49,292 nt of DNA, taken from NCBI GenBank assembly GCA_003021725.1, contig PXRA01000107.1, positions 1-49,292 of the forward strand. Reading direction: 5' to 3'. The translations under genes and the position numbers were made by a program. The DNA comes from Halobacteriales archaeon QH_8_64_26. Its GTDB lineage: Archaea; Halobacteriota; Halobacteria; Halobacteriales; Halococcaceae. Each line of letters begins with the position of its first letter. Positions within the stretch are counted from its first letter, which is position 1. A model generated the notes under the pieces. The model saw only the letters and a list, made by a program, of their open reading frames with translations. It did no database searches and had not been told where the DNA came from. Shown here in pieces: positions 36,871 through 45,741 of this stretch.

Positions 36871-37239
36871 ACGCTCAGCATGTCTATCGCCCGCCTATAA
36901 AATCGTAAGGGAAACCTACCGCCCTCTACCTATCATTTTAAAATTTAGAAGAAGAAATATATGATCGGCCGCGATTCGACCCGCCGAGTATCGATCGAGC
37001 GCCCCCTTAGGAGATCCCTTCGAGAGCATATATAGCAGTAAGAACACTCGAACGACGGGGGAAATCGCCGGGCGCGTAGCGTCCCGACCGACGGTGAGCG
37101 CGACGAGCGGGCGAGGCCGGCGGCGGTCGTGCCCGACGGTACCTCGGGGCCACCACGCTCGAAGCGCCGACGAGCAGGGCGGTACCCGACTTATTTCTAC
37201 GATCGGGAGACGATCGAACGTACGGAAGTAAGTCAGTAA
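36871..37239. other. Intergenic region, AT-rich left half, no gene seen
   Basis: About 370 bases without a supported coding frame. Bases 36936-36965 are strongly AT-rich (TTTTAAAATTTAG and AAATATATG), and a CATATATAGC box at 37027-37036 points to no obvious gene. A TTATTT element near 37191 is well placed for the small gene at 37240. An unannotated small RNA is possible. Confidence 0.35.
36893..36901 (-). promoter_or_regulatory. TATA box for DUF7563 copy B
   Basis: On the minus strand this reads TTTATAGG, centred about 27 bases before the ATG at 36870, predicting a leaderless transcript. Confidence 0.5.
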
Positions 37240-37419
37240 ATGGAATACGCTCCGTACGCTACTGGCGATCGATGGCGACACCCCCGGACCGAGCGCGTCC
37301 TCACGGTCGTCGAGGTCACCGAGCGCACCGTTACCTACCGGACCCACGGCATGGAGTTCCGGGCGACAACCGACGGCTTCGAACGGCTGCTCGATGGGAG
37401 TTCGCTCGTCCCGGAGTAA
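37240..37419 (+). CDS. Small beta-rich protein, unknown function
   Basis: 59 residues. EYAPYATGDRW, ERVLTVVEVTERTVTYRTHG and a final GFERLLDGSSLVPE suggest a small beta barrel with a C-terminal helix, as in other haloarchaeal proteins of this length, though I cannot name the family. It is too short for most gene finders; the strand-turn-strand alternation and the absence of rare codons support it. A TTATTT element about 45 bases upstream could be its promoter. Confidence 0.55.
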   Translation: MEYAPYATGDRWRHPRTERVLTVVEVTERTVTYRTHGMEFRATTDGFERLLDGSSLVPE

Positions 37420-37731
37420 GCCCGGTTCCGCGCCGAGAGGAAACGGGGGGGGGAACGCGGGCCGAGTGCTCGACGGGACTCCCGCACCGCTGGCCCCCCT
37501 CGCCGGTCAGCGAAAGCGCGGGGTAACGACCACCGAGTGCTACCGGACGCGGCGAGAATCGGCTACGGATCGAAGACCCGCGGCGAACGTCGAGGACTTC
37601 CCCCGGTCAGCGATGAGCCCTAGCGGGACTCCCTCGGCTCCTATCGGGCAAGTAAGCCCTATCCTACCGTTAATAACTTATTACCTTCCTCGAACAACGC
37701 TTATTTCAATATCTTATTAACGGTATTTTGA
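37420..37731. other. Intergenic region, no gene seen
   Basis: About 310 bases. It contains an uninterrupted run of nine G at 37445-37453, and AT-rich promoter-like sequence (TTAATAACTTATTAC, TTATTAACGG) at 37672-37726 before the beta-helix gene. Confidence 0.35.
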
Positions 37732-39234
37732 ATGACGAACGACTCCGAACGGCGAGAGCGGCGCGGTGTGGATCGTACTGGAAGTCGTGGCTCACGACTT
37801 CGACGCGATTCGGGCGGCTTGCCCGTGGTCGGTCGCCGCGAGTACCTGCGGTTGGTCGGTGCGGCCGGCGTCGCAACGACGGCGGCCACGGCAGGGACGG
37901 CCGGTGCCACCACCCACTACACGACCTATACGGTGAGCGAGGGCGGGACTTTCCGGCGCAACATCGGTAGCGACGAGACCTTCGAGAACGTCCTCATCGA
38001 CGCTACGGCCGACGACACCGACGTGGACATCGACGTCGAGGGTAGCAACTGGACGGTACGGAACGTCGGAATCAAGGGACAACTCAATGACACCGACGCC
38101 TCCGCGTTCAGGCTCGAAGTCAGCGAGGGGAGCACCGGGCTGTTCGAGAGGGTCTATCTGGGAGCGGGCTCGACCGACGGCGGCCACGCCGGGATATTCG
38201 TCCCGACGAGCCATGAAGGACGGTTGGTCGTACGCGAACTCAACGTCCAGTACTGGGCCGATAACGGCAAGTACGCGAGCGCCCCCGGTCGATCGGAACG
38301 GGGCGGCCGCGGCGGGCTCGTCGAGGTCGAACGGTCCTACGCTCGCAACAACAATATCGCAGGCTTCCGTCTGGGCACCGACCGATCGGTCGTTCGTGAC
38401 TCGGTCGTGCTCGTCGACGAAGACGTGCCGCTTAACTCCGCTGGCCTGGCGAACGCTCGGGGGATCTGGATCAAGGAAGGCGGCACCGTCGAAATCGAGA
38501 ACTGTGACGTCCTTCTCGCCCACCCCGAGGCTAGTTACTGTGTCTGGGAGGGCGACGATAAGACTGTCAGCCTCGCGCGGGTGATCGACTCGCAGGTCGC
38601 CGCCCGGGACGGCGCGGAGGGGAAATACCGGGGCAACGTCGAGACGATCAACGTCGGCAACGACCCGAACGTCGAACAGCCCCCCGGCGTCCCGCTGAGC
38701 GCAAAGGAGGCCGCGCTCGGGCGAAACCTTCCTAACTCGATCGACATCGCCGGCGGTACCGATAGCGATCTCCTGGAATACACCCTTGAGACGACCGGCG
38801 AGATCGCTGGCACCCGCTCGACCGAGGCGGTCGACGACGTCACGGGTGGACAGTCGGGTGGCACCCAGGTCTCCGGTGCGACCGGGGGTGATAGCGACAT
38901 CTTCAGGTACTCCGGGGAGATCACCGGTTTGAACGTCGACATCCCTGCCGACGGCTCCCTCGGTTCGCTCACGGTTGATCGCTCGAACGGCCGGATCAGG
39001 TTCGAGGGTGGTTCACGGAACAGGAGTCGGTACGAGTACTACGTCCGCGTGACCGGTTCGGTCACTTCCGACCAAAGTATCGAGGGCCACGACGCCGTTA
39101 CGGACGAAGCTGCTAAGGGGCACCTGGTCAGGAGTAACTACGACGCCTACGACTACACCGGCGAGATCGCCGAACTGTGGGCCCGCCTCCCCGAGGACGG
39201 TTCGCAACTGTCGGTCGGTATCGACACTGCCTGA
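37732..39234 (+). CDS. Tat-exported right-handed beta-helix protein
   Basis: 500 residues. A long N-region carries the twin-arginine motif GRREYLRLVGAAGVATTAATAG (about 34-55). Parallel-beta-helix coils follow from about 75 to 270 (WTVRNVGIKGQLND, LVVRELNVQYW, VRDSVVLVDEDVPLN, IWIKEGGTVEIENCDV). A C-terminal beta-sandwich of about 150 residues repeats twice (LLEYTLETTGEIAG and DIFRYSGEITGLNV, then YDYTGEIAELWARL), which may be a wall or ligand-binding module. It resembles pectate-lyase-fold surface proteins of haloarchaea. No catalytic residues are evident. An AT-rich promoter with several TTATTAA elements precedes it. Confidence 0.78.
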   Translation: MTNDSERRERRGVDRTGSRGSRLRRDSGGLPVVGRREYLRLVGAAGVATTAATAGTAGATTHYTTYTVSEGGTFRRNIGSDETFENVLIDATADDTDVDIDVEGSNWTVRNVGIKGQLNDTDASAFRLEVSEGSTGLFERVYLGAGSTDGGHAGIFVPTSHEGRLVVRELNVQYWADNGKYASAPGRSERGGRGGLVEVERSYARNNNIAGFRLGTDRSVVRDSVVLVDEDVPLNSAGLANARGIWIKEGGTVEIENCDVLLAHPEASYCVWEGDDKTVSLARVIDSQVAARDGAEGKYRGNVETINVGNDPNVEQPPGVPLSAKEAALGRNLPNSIDIAGGTDSDLLEYTLETTGEIAGTRSTEAVDDVTGGQSGGTQVSGATGGDSDIFRYSGEITGLNVDIPADGSLGSLTVDRSNGRIRFEGGSRNRSRYEYYVRVTGSVTSDQSIEGHDAVTDEAAKGHLVRSNYDAYDYTGEIAELWARLPEDGSQLSVGIDTA

Positions 39235-39278
39235 CGGCCGCCGCTCGACGACCGGGATCGGCGGACGGGCGCGAGGGA

Positions 39279-39773
39279 CTACTCCTCGTGGCGGCTCACC
39301 TCGATGGTCCCGTCCTCGATGGCGAGAACGAACATCGTCGCCGTCGGGGCGGGATCGGCCCCTGTTGCGCTCCCGGGGTTGAGCAGACGCGTTCCCTCAA
39401 CGGTGGTGTCGGTCGCCTGGTGGGTATGGCCGGCGATCGCGGTCGCCTCCTCTCCACCTTCCTCGCGGGCGATATCCGTGACTCGCCGTTCGTAGCTAGC
39501 GAGGTCGCCGGTTCCATGCGTGAGGACGAGTTTCGTTCCTTCGATATCGAGGACCTCGACGTCCGGAAGTCCCAGATCGGGGTCCATGTTGCCCCGCACC
39601 GCCGTCAGGTCCCCCTCAGCGAAGTCCTGTACTGCCTCGAAGGCTTCGGGGGAGTCGAAGTCGCCGGTGTGGATCGCGTGATCGGCTCGGCTCACTTCCT
39701 CGCGCACCCACTCGGGAATCGTGTCCGCTCGCGAGGGGACGTGCGTGTCGCCGAAGACGGCGATTCGTACCAT
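39279..39773 (-). CDS. YfcE/MJ0936-type metallophosphoesterase
   Basis: 164 residues. All five metal-binding motifs are present in order: GDTH at residues 8-11, TGDFD, RGNMD, LTHG and AGHTHQ. The size and the single-domain form match archaeal MJ0936-like phosphodiesterases, active on model substrates with manganese or nickel. The physiological substrate is unknown. It lies between a Tat beta-helix gene and the divergent NUDIX/eIF2B-like gene. Confidence 0.9.
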   Translation of the reverse strand: MVRIAVFGDTHVPSRADTIPEWVREEVSRADHAIHTGDFDSPEAFEAVQDFAEGDLTAVRGNMDPDLGLPDVEVLDIEGTKLVLTHGTGDLASYERRVTDIAREEGGEEATAIAGHTHQATDTTVEGTRLLNPGSATGADPAPTATMFVLAIEDGTIEVSRHEE

Positions 39774-39904
39774 GCCCGAGGAGTCGTCGCCGGACTAAGA
39801 AGTCCTTTCGCCGGTGAGGGGGTTCTCGCCGATCGACCGGTAGTCGAACGGTCCGGTTCGTCCATGGTCGGGAGAGGTAAGGGAGTCGCCGATCGACCTC
39901 CGGC

Positions 39905-41386
39905 ATGAATGGTTCACACGTCCTCGCCGCCCTCGTCCGCAACGCCGGGGCGGTACTGGTACTGCGCCGGAGCGGCGAGGGCGGTGCCGAGGGCCAACGG
40001 TGGGACTGCCCCACCAGCCACGCGGACGGTGATCCCGATCGGGACGCTCTCGATCGAAGAACCCGAGCGGCGATCCACGAGCAAAGCGGTCTCGACGGAG
40101 AGGTGTCCCTCGTTCGCACCGGCGAGCCCTTCATCATTGAGGACCGAGAGGGCGGTATTACTGACGGAGCCGAGGATCGCCAGCTCATCCACCCCTATCT
40201 GTTCGACGCGACGACCCGCGAGGTCACATCCGAGTCCGGCACCGACTGCGAGTGGCTCCGACCGACCGAGATCCGCCGCCGCGAGACGGTGCCGGGTCTG
40301 TGGGCGTCCTACGAGCGCGTCGCGCCGACCACCGAGACGATCGCGGCCGATCGCGAACGCGGCTCGGCGGCGCTCTCGGCGAGCGCACTGGCGGTGTTGC
40401 GCGATCGGGCCGGCGTGCTCGCCGACCGCGAGCGAAGCGGCCGGGACCGGTGGGGATCGAGCGCCGAGGACGGCCAGGACGACGGCGGCGACTCGTGGAC
40501 CGAGTTGGCCACGCTGGCGCGCGATCTGCGGGCTGCTCGCCCGAGCATGGTCGCCATCGAAAACCGGGTGAACCGGGCGATGGCGACGGCCGACGATCGA
40601 ACCCCGAGCGCCCTCGAAGAAACTACACAGAGGGTGATCGAGCGGGCGGCGAGCGCGGACGGAGAGGCGGCCGCCGTCGCCGCCGAAGCGCTCGCGGATC
40701 TCACAGTTTCCCTGCCCTCAGCCGGTTCGAACAACGGGAACGACGATGACACCGACGATGACGATCCGGACGTCTACGATCCGCGGGTACTCACGCTCTC
40801 GCGATCGGGGACGGTGATCGAGGCGCTCCGAGCACTGGAGCTTCCGCCCTGTGAGATCGTGATCGCCGAATCGAGACCCGGCGGCGAGGGACGTGCGGTC
40901 GCGGCGGAGTTGGCTCCCGAACAGTCGGTGGCGCTCGTCGCGGACGCGGGGGTCGCACATATACTCGGCAGCGGTGGCGGGGGTGGGGGTGAGGGCGGCT
41001 GCGGTAGCGATGCCAGTAGTCGCGAGCGGGCGATCGACGCGGTGCTCGTCGGCAGCGATACGATCTACCCGGACGGGAGCGTGCTGAACAAAGTCGGAAC
41101 CAGGGGAGCGGCGATCGCCGCCGCCTACGAGGGAGTTCCGGTCTACGTCGTCGCCGCGAGCGCGAAGATCAGTTCCGAGTTGCCCGCGGAACCGGATCTC
41201 GAAGCCGGGGCCGGCAAGGGACTCTACGCCGGCGAGGCCGATGTCGGAGAAGTGAATCCGACCTTCGACGTGACGCCTGCCGACGTCGTGACCGGGATCT
41301 GTACCGAGCGAGGAATACTTGAACCGGACGACGTCGAAACGCTCGCCGAGGAGTTCGCCGCACTCGCCGCCTGGGACGAGGACTGA
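39905..41386 (+). CDS. NUDIX-like domain fused to an eIF2B-type domain
   Basis: 493 residues. Residues 1-150 read as a NUDIX-like fold (VLAALVRNAGAVLVLRRSGEGGAEGQRWDCP), but the box is degraded: SHADGDPDRDALDRRTRAAIHEQSGL keeps its frame of helix and turn yet lacks the REXXEE glutamates. Residues about 170-493 are an eIF2B alpha/beta/delta-like domain with MVAIENRVNRAM, LTLSRSGTVIEALRAL and IDAVLVGSDTIYPDGSVLNKVGTRGAAIAAAYEGVPVYVVA, as in ribose-1,5-bisphosphate isomerases and methylthioribose-1-phosphate isomerases. Several acidic or Gly-rich insertions interrupt it. A sugar-phosphate isomerase with a nucleotide-sensing module is a reasonable guess, not shown. Confidence 0.78.
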   Translation: MNGSHVLAALVRNAGAVLVLRRSGEGGAEGQRWDCPTSHADGDPDRDALDRRTRAAIHEQSGLDGEVSLVRTGEPFIIEDREGGITDGAEDRQLIHPYLFDATTREVTSESGTDCEWLRPTEIRRRETVPGLWASYERVAPTTETIAADRERGSAALSASALAVLRDRAGVLADRERSGRDRWGSSAEDGQDDGGDSWTELATLARDLRAARPSMVAIENRVNRAMATADDRTPSALEETTQRVIERAASADGEAAAVAAEALADLTVSLPSAGSNNGNDDDTDDDDPDVYDPRVLTLSRSGTVIEALRALELPPCEIVIAESRPGGEGRAVAAELAPEQSVALVADAGVAHILGSGGGGGGEGGCGSDASSRERAIDAVLVGSDTIYPDGSVLNKVGTRGAAIAAAYEGVPVYVVAASAKISSELPAEPDLEAGAGKGLYAGEADVGEVNPTFDVTPADVVTGICTERGILEPDDVETLAEEFAALAAWDED

Positions 41387-41428
41387 TCGAGGTGAGTCAC
41401 CTGCCGGATTCGACGGTCGGCTCTCTGC

Positions 41429-41797
41429 TCACTCGACCGGCGTCAGGGGGGTGCCCTTGGCGAGGCGGGCCGCGTTCGACCCGAGCGTCCGAGCGAGCCC
41501 CGGCGTCGTGTCCGCCGTATCGAAGATCGGCTCGTCCGCCGGGAGTTGCTCGTGGTGGATAACGACCCGCCGGTCGGGGGTGAGGACGAGGCCGATCTTC
41601 AGTGCCGAGGCGCGCGACGCCTCGTAGGCGAGCGACACCGCCCCGCCCTCGGCCTCACGGACGATCCAGGGCACCCCCTCCTCTTCGAGTCCGCGCTCGA
41701 TCGATGCGAGCAGGTCCGGCTCCCGGCCGCCCGTAACCCACACTTGGACGCGTGGCAGGTCGTCGTCCCCCTCGATCGGTCCTCGACAGCCACTCAT
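41429..41797 (-). CDS. pduH: Diol/glycerol dehydratase reactivase, small subunit
   Basis: 122 residues. Pairs with the large reactivase subunit to swap damaged B12 for fresh cofactor. The beta-subunit core is present: VQVWVTGGREPDLLASIERGLEEEGVPW, then LAYEASRASALKIGLVLTPDRRVVIHHEQLPADEPIF, which follows PduH/DdrB. The start codon lies 86 bases downstream of the large-subunit stop, in the same direction, so both are probably on one transcript. The N-terminus carries a short acidic extension. Confidence 0.85.
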   Translation of the reverse strand: MSGCRGPIEGDDDLPRVQVWVTGGREPDLLASIERGLEEEGVPWIVREAEGGAVSLAYEASRASALKIGLVLTPDRRVVIHHEQLPADEPIFDTADTTPGLARTLGSNAARLAKGTPLTPVE

Positions 41798-41883
41798 GGG
41801 GTGTGTCGTGTGTTCACGAGGATAAGTTCGCCGGTGAGACCCGCGATCGACGATCGGCGGCCGACGGTTTTCGCCGTACTCGA

Positions 41884-43779
41884 TCAGGCCGTCGTGCGTT
41901 CGAGCGCCGTCGAGAGGTCGGCCGGGATCTCGAAGTCGAGATACGATCCGCTTCCGACGTGTGAGAGCACGAGCCCGGTGGCGACGGCGTTGCGCGGCCC
42001 CAGCGCCGAGCGGACGTTCGCCCGGCCACAGACGATGCCGTACTCGGCCATCGCTTCGGAGACGAGTTCGGGAATCTCGAAATCCAGCGCCGATCGGCCC
42101 ACCATCACGACGAACGGCAGCCGGCGAATACTTCGGGTCGGGGTGATCAGGTTGAGCGCGCGCTCGGCGTTGGCGACGAAGACCTTCCGTTTGGCTCGAC
42201 GACGGGTGCGTCGGATCCCCTCGACCGAGGCGTCGATCGGGACGGCTTGCATCCCGCCGTCGTCTTCGAGCAGTACGGTCCGCCCGAACAGTTCCGGTTC
42301 GACCGGCTCGTCGAGAAAGGAGACGGTGCCGTCCTCCTCCCGGACCCGATAGAGGTCCTCGATCTTCGCGGCGGGGTGTTTCTTGATGGCTTCGGCCAGA
42401 TCCCGGTCGTCGACCCCCAGTTCCGAATCGATTATCATCGTCACCATATCGCCCGCCCCGGAGAGGTGGATCGAGTCGATCGCCCCGCTCTCGTCCATGT
42501 AGGCCGCGTCGGTCGAGCCGCCGCCGAGATCGAGGATCGCGAGCGGGTGGTCGGTCCCGGGGGTCGTGAGCGAGCCGAGCACGGCCATGTTCGCCTCGAC
42601 GCCCTGGATGAGAACCTCCGTATCGAGTTCGGCTTCGAGGCCCGCAGCGATCTGGTCCATCGGGAGTTGCTGGGTCTTTACCATCGCGGCGAGGGCTACC
42701 GCGCTTTCGGTGCTGTGTTCCTCGGCGACCGAGCCCTCGACCTGTTGGGGGACGAGCGTATCGACGGCCATAACATCCCTAATTTCGATCGCCTCGACCG
42801 CCTGGCCGGTTACCTCCGCCATACTCGCCCGCGCCCGATTCAACATGCCCCCGATATTGGAACCGCTCTCGCCCCGGACGTCGGCGACCGGCCAGCTGTC
42901 CGTGACCGCTTCCATGATTCGGTCGGCACCGTCGTCGACCGGCACTCCGGTCGTGTTGCCCCGTTCGTCGAGTATTTCGAGTTCGCCGGCCGGGATCGTC
43001 CGTTCCTCGACGTCGCCCTGGGGGGTCTCGATCACGACCGCGGATTTGTTGCCGACCAGCGCGCGAGCAACGGGAATTATCTTCTGAGTTTCCTCCGGGG
43101 AGAGATCGAAGACGGTCGCGATGCCGTAGGGGTTCGATAGCTCGTCGATCGTCTTCCCTGTGGATTCCGGCGCGACCTCGACCGCCGTCGGCTGGCTGCG
43201 GGGGACCTTCTCCAACCCCGCGACTTCGTCGACGATCGGGATCTCGACGTCGGTACGGTTGTCGATCAACACCGCGTCGTCCCGCTGGACGATCGCACCG
43301 ACGATCTCGAAGCCCGCCTCAGCCCAGTCGTCGATCGTCGCGGCGGCAGCGGCGAAATCCACCGTCTCGGGGACGAGAAAGACGATCGGCTCCTCGGTAG
43401 CGAACCTCTCGGGATCGGCCGTGATCTCGACGCCGATCCCGCTGCCCAACCCGACGCCGCCAGGCGTCGAAGGGTCGTGGCCGATCATCGTCGATTCGGT
43501 GATGACGGTCTCGGTGATCGTCTCCATCGCCACGTCCCCGATGACCGGCGCGGCCTCGTTGAGCGACACCCGGTCGATCCCGCTCACCTCGATGCCTGCC
43601 GTCTCGGCCGCCCGCGAGAGCGCGTTCACGACGCCGGGGACGTTCTTCTTCGTGCCTTTCAGGCCGGTCGTCCGGTACAGCGCGCTCGAGACGAACTCGC
43701 CCTCGCCGTCCTCCGAGCGGCCGAAGAGCGCGACCTCGGTGCTCGAATTCCCGATGTCCACGCCCGCGACGTACTCCAT
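41884..43779 (-). CDS. pduG: Diol/glycerol dehydratase reactivase, large (ATPase) subunit
   Basis: 631 residues. Hsp70-like ATPase that extracts inactive cobalamin from the dehydratase. The phosphate-1 loop is AGVDIGNSSTEVALFG, and VIGDVAMETITETVITESTMIGHDPSTPGGVGLG, ESGSNIGGMLNRAR, TTPGTDHPLAILDLGGGSTDAAYMDE and DFEIPELVSEAMAEYGIVCGRANVR all match bacterial DdrA/PduG over the full length. It is divergent from the dehydratase genes, with 233 bases between. The divergent arrangement differs from the co-directional order usual in bacteria. Confidence 0.92.
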   Translation of the reverse strand: MEYVAGVDIGNSSTEVALFGRSEDGEGEFVSSALYRTTGLKGTKKNVPGVVNALSRAAETAGIEVSGIDRVSLNEAAPVIGDVAMETITETVITESTMIGHDPSTPGGVGLGSGIGVEITADPERFATEEPIVFLVPETVDFAAAAATIDDWAEAGFEIVGAIVQRDDAVLIDNRTDVEIPIVDEVAGLEKVPRSQPTAVEVAPESTGKTIDELSNPYGIATVFDLSPEETQKIIPVARALVGNKSAVVIETPQGDVEERTIPAGELEILDERGNTTGVPVDDGADRIMEAVTDSWPVADVRGESGSNIGGMLNRARASMAEVTGQAVEAIEIRDVMAVDTLVPQQVEGSVAEEHSTESAVALAAMVKTQQLPMDQIAAGLEAELDTEVLIQGVEANMAVLGSLTTPGTDHPLAILDLGGGSTDAAYMDESGAIDSIHLSGAGDMVTMIIDSELGVDDRDLAEAIKKHPAAKIEDLYRVREEDGTVSFLDEPVEPELFGRTVLLEDDGGMQAVPIDASVEGIRRTRRRAKRKVFVANAERALNLITPTRSIRRLPFVVMVGRSALDFEIPELVSEAMAEYGIVCGRANVRSALGPRNAVATGLVLSHVGSGSYLDFEIPADLSTALERTTA

Positions 43780-44012
43780 AGCTACCCCACCGACAGAAGC
43801 TACAAAGGTGTTCCTCCGACCGACGATCGGTTCGCTACCAGCGGGTCGGTGACCGAGACGGGACGCCGAGATCGCCGAGGCCGGCGTCGCGTCGATCGGA
43901 CACGGTGGTGACTACTAACGAAAGGGAGGTTTAACGAACGATAGTTTCTTTTTTGTTCAACAGTGTAAAAACGCGAAGCTATATCGGTTCCTCGCCCGAG
44001 CGTGCGTGTGTA
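43780..44012. promoter_or_regulatory. Divergent control region of reactivase and dehydratase operons
   Basis: 233 bases with AT-rich stretches in the half near pduC. For pduC, GTGTAAAAAC at 43964-43973 and CTATATCGG at 43979-43987 are TATA candidates; the second predicts a near-leaderless transcript. AACGAACGATAG and TTTTTTGTTCAAC (43934-43961) are AT-rich and include partly inverted AAC-N-GTT elements, a possible operator. No leader peptide or riboswitch is convincing, and no B12-riboswitch core is seen. Confidence 0.45.
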
Positions 44013-45740
44013 ATGTCAGAAGATGACACGCCCGCGGCGGACGGGTCGGGGGAGGTAGAACGAACCGAACCCAGGCGCTCGAAGCGCTTCGAGCGCCTGG
44101 GCGAACGTGGGGTGACCGAGGACGGGTTCGTCGACGAGTGGCCGGAGGTGGGCTTCGTCGCGATGGAGAGCCCGAACGATCCCGATCCGAGCGTCACCGT
44201 CGAGGACGGACGGATAGTCGAGATGGACGGGAAGAGAAGGGAAGAGTTCGACTTCATCGATCGGTTCATCGCGGATTACGCGATCGACGTCGAGCGAGCG
44301 GAGGAAGCGATGGCGATCGATTCCGTCGCGTTCGCCCGCGACCTCGTCGACATCAACGTTTCCCGCGAGGAGGTAATCGAGCGCTCGACGGCGATGACCC
44401 CGGCCAAACTGGCGGCGGTCGTGAATCGACTCGACACCGCCGAGATCATCATGGCGATGAAGAAGATGCGCACGCGGGGGACGCCGGCCAACCAGTGTCA
44501 CGTCACGAGCGTCGAGGACAACGTGGCCCAGATCGCCGCCGACGCGGCCGAGGCCGCGTTGCGTGGTTTTCACGAGTCCGAAAACACCGTGGGCGTCGCC
44601 CGGATGGCACCCCTCACCGCACTGGCCCAGCAGATCGGTGCCCAGTGCGGTCGGGGTGGGGTCATCACCCAGTGCGCAGTCGAGGAAGCGACCGAACTCG
44701 AACTCGGGATGCGCGGGATGACCGGCTACGCCGAGACGGTCTCGGTCTATGGCACCGAGGACGTCTTCAAGGACGGCGACGACACCCCCTGGTCGAAGGC
44801 CTTCCTCGCCTCGGGCTATGCCTCTCGAGGGTTGAAGATGCGGTATACCTCCGGGGCGGGCTCGGAGCTCAACATGGGCCAGGCCGAGGGCAAGTCGATG
44901 TTGTACTTAGAGACCCGCTGTGTCCTGGTAACCAAAGGTTGTGGGGTCCAGGGCCTACAGAACGGCGGGATCAGCTGCATCGCGATCCCGACCTCGGTGC
45001 CGGCGGGGGTCAAGGAAGTCGCCGCCGAGAACCTGGTGACGATGCTCGCCGACTTGGAGGTCGCCTCGGGGAACGACCAGACGTTTACTCACTCCGATAA
45101 GCGCCGCACGGCCCGGATGATGCCCCAGTTCCTCGCGGGGACCGACTTCATCTTCTCGGGGTATAGTGCCGTGCCGAACTACGACGACATGTTCGCCGGC
45201 TCGACGTTCGATTCCGCCGATTTCGACGAGTACAACGTCATGCAGCGGGACCTCCAGGTCGAAGGCGGCACCCGACCGGTCGACGAGGACACCGTACTGG
45301 AGTACCGCGAGCGGGCGGTCAGGGCCCTGCAGACCGTCTTCGAGGAACTGGGCTTCCCGCCGATCACCGAGGAGGAAATAGAGGCTGCGATCTACGCCGA
45401 CGGCAGCACGGACATGCCCGAGCGAAGCACCGCCCAGGACATCGAGGCCGCCGAGGAGATGATGGACGCGAGCGTCACCGGGGCCGATATCGTCACGATC
45501 CTCGCCGAGAGTGGCTTCGAGGGCATCGCCGAGAACCTCTTGGGGATCCTCAAGGGCCGGGTCGCGGGCGATTACATCCAGACCTCGGGGGTCTTCGAAG
45601 GCGATGGGGAGTTCGACGTCGTGAGCGCGGTCAACGACCCCAACGAGTACCAGGGTCCGGGAACGGGCCACCGCTTGGAGGGCGAGGACTGGGAGGAAAA
45701 GAAGAACGTTCGCTTCGCCGTCGACCCGGAGGACATCTGA
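44013..45740 (+). CDS. pduC: B12-dependent diol/glycerol dehydratase, large subunit
   Basis: 575 residues from ATG 44013. Removes water from 1,2-diols or glycerol to give an aldehyde by a radical mechanism with adenosylcobalamin. After a 21-residue acidic extension, the core starts at RSKRFERL. Active-site blocks are conserved: NQCHVT (substrate and metal Gln/His), ENTVGVAR, YAETVSVYGTEDVF, GVQGLQNGGISC, NDQTFTHSD (Asp-Gln pair) and FSGYSAVPNYDDMFAGS. Substrate-contact Ser and Gln match the diol type, but the same residues occur in glycerol dehydratases. It heads a three-subunit operon; the stop is one base before the medium-subunit ATG. Confidence 0.94.
   Translation: MSEDDTPAADGSGEVERTEPRRSKRFERLGERGVTEDGFVDEWPEVGFVAMESPNDPDPSVTVEDGRIVEMDGKRREEFDFIDRFIADYAIDVERAEEAMAIDSVAFARDLVDINVSREEVIERSTAMTPAKLAAVVNRLDTAEIIMAMKKMRTRGTPANQCHVTSVEDNVAQIAADAAEAALRGFHESENTVGVARMAPLTALAQQIGAQCGRGGVITQCAVEEATELELGMRGMTGYAETVSVYGTEDVFKDGDDTPWSKAFLASGYASRGLKMRYTSGAGSELNMGQAEGKSMLYLETRCVLVTKGCGVQGLQNGGISCIAIPTSVPAGVKEVAAENLVTMLADLEVASGNDQTFTHSDKRRTARMMPQFLAGTDFIFSGYSAVPNYDDMFAGSTFDSADFDEYNVMQRDLQVEGGTRPVDEDTVLEYRERAVRALQTVFEELGFPPITEEEIEAAIYADGSTDMPERSTAQDIEAAEEMMDASVTGADIVTILAESGFEGIAENLLGILKGRVAGDYIQTSGVFEGDGEFDVVSAVNDPNEYQGPGTGHRLEGEDWEEKKNVRFAVDPEDI
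44070..44101. repeat. Perfect 32-base palindrome inside pduC
   Basis: Two 16-base halves, CCCAGGCGCTCGAAGC and its exact reverse complement, meet without spacer at 44085/44086. It begins 57 bases after the pduC start and encodes the segment R-R-S-K-R-F-E-R-L at the junction of the extra acidic tail and the conserved core. It could form a strong RNA hairpin or bind a dimeric protein. Confidence 0.85.
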
Positions 45741-45741
45741 G

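Noticed and set aside
36916-37347. 143-codon minus-strand frame in the intergenic region
   Set aside because: No family features, AT-rich at the C-terminal end, and it overlaps the 59-residue gene and the orphan TATA box.
40971-41004. Possible G-quadruplex in the NUDIX/eIF2B gene
   Set aside because: Only three G tracts of three or more are close enough; it is a simple poly-Gly codon run.
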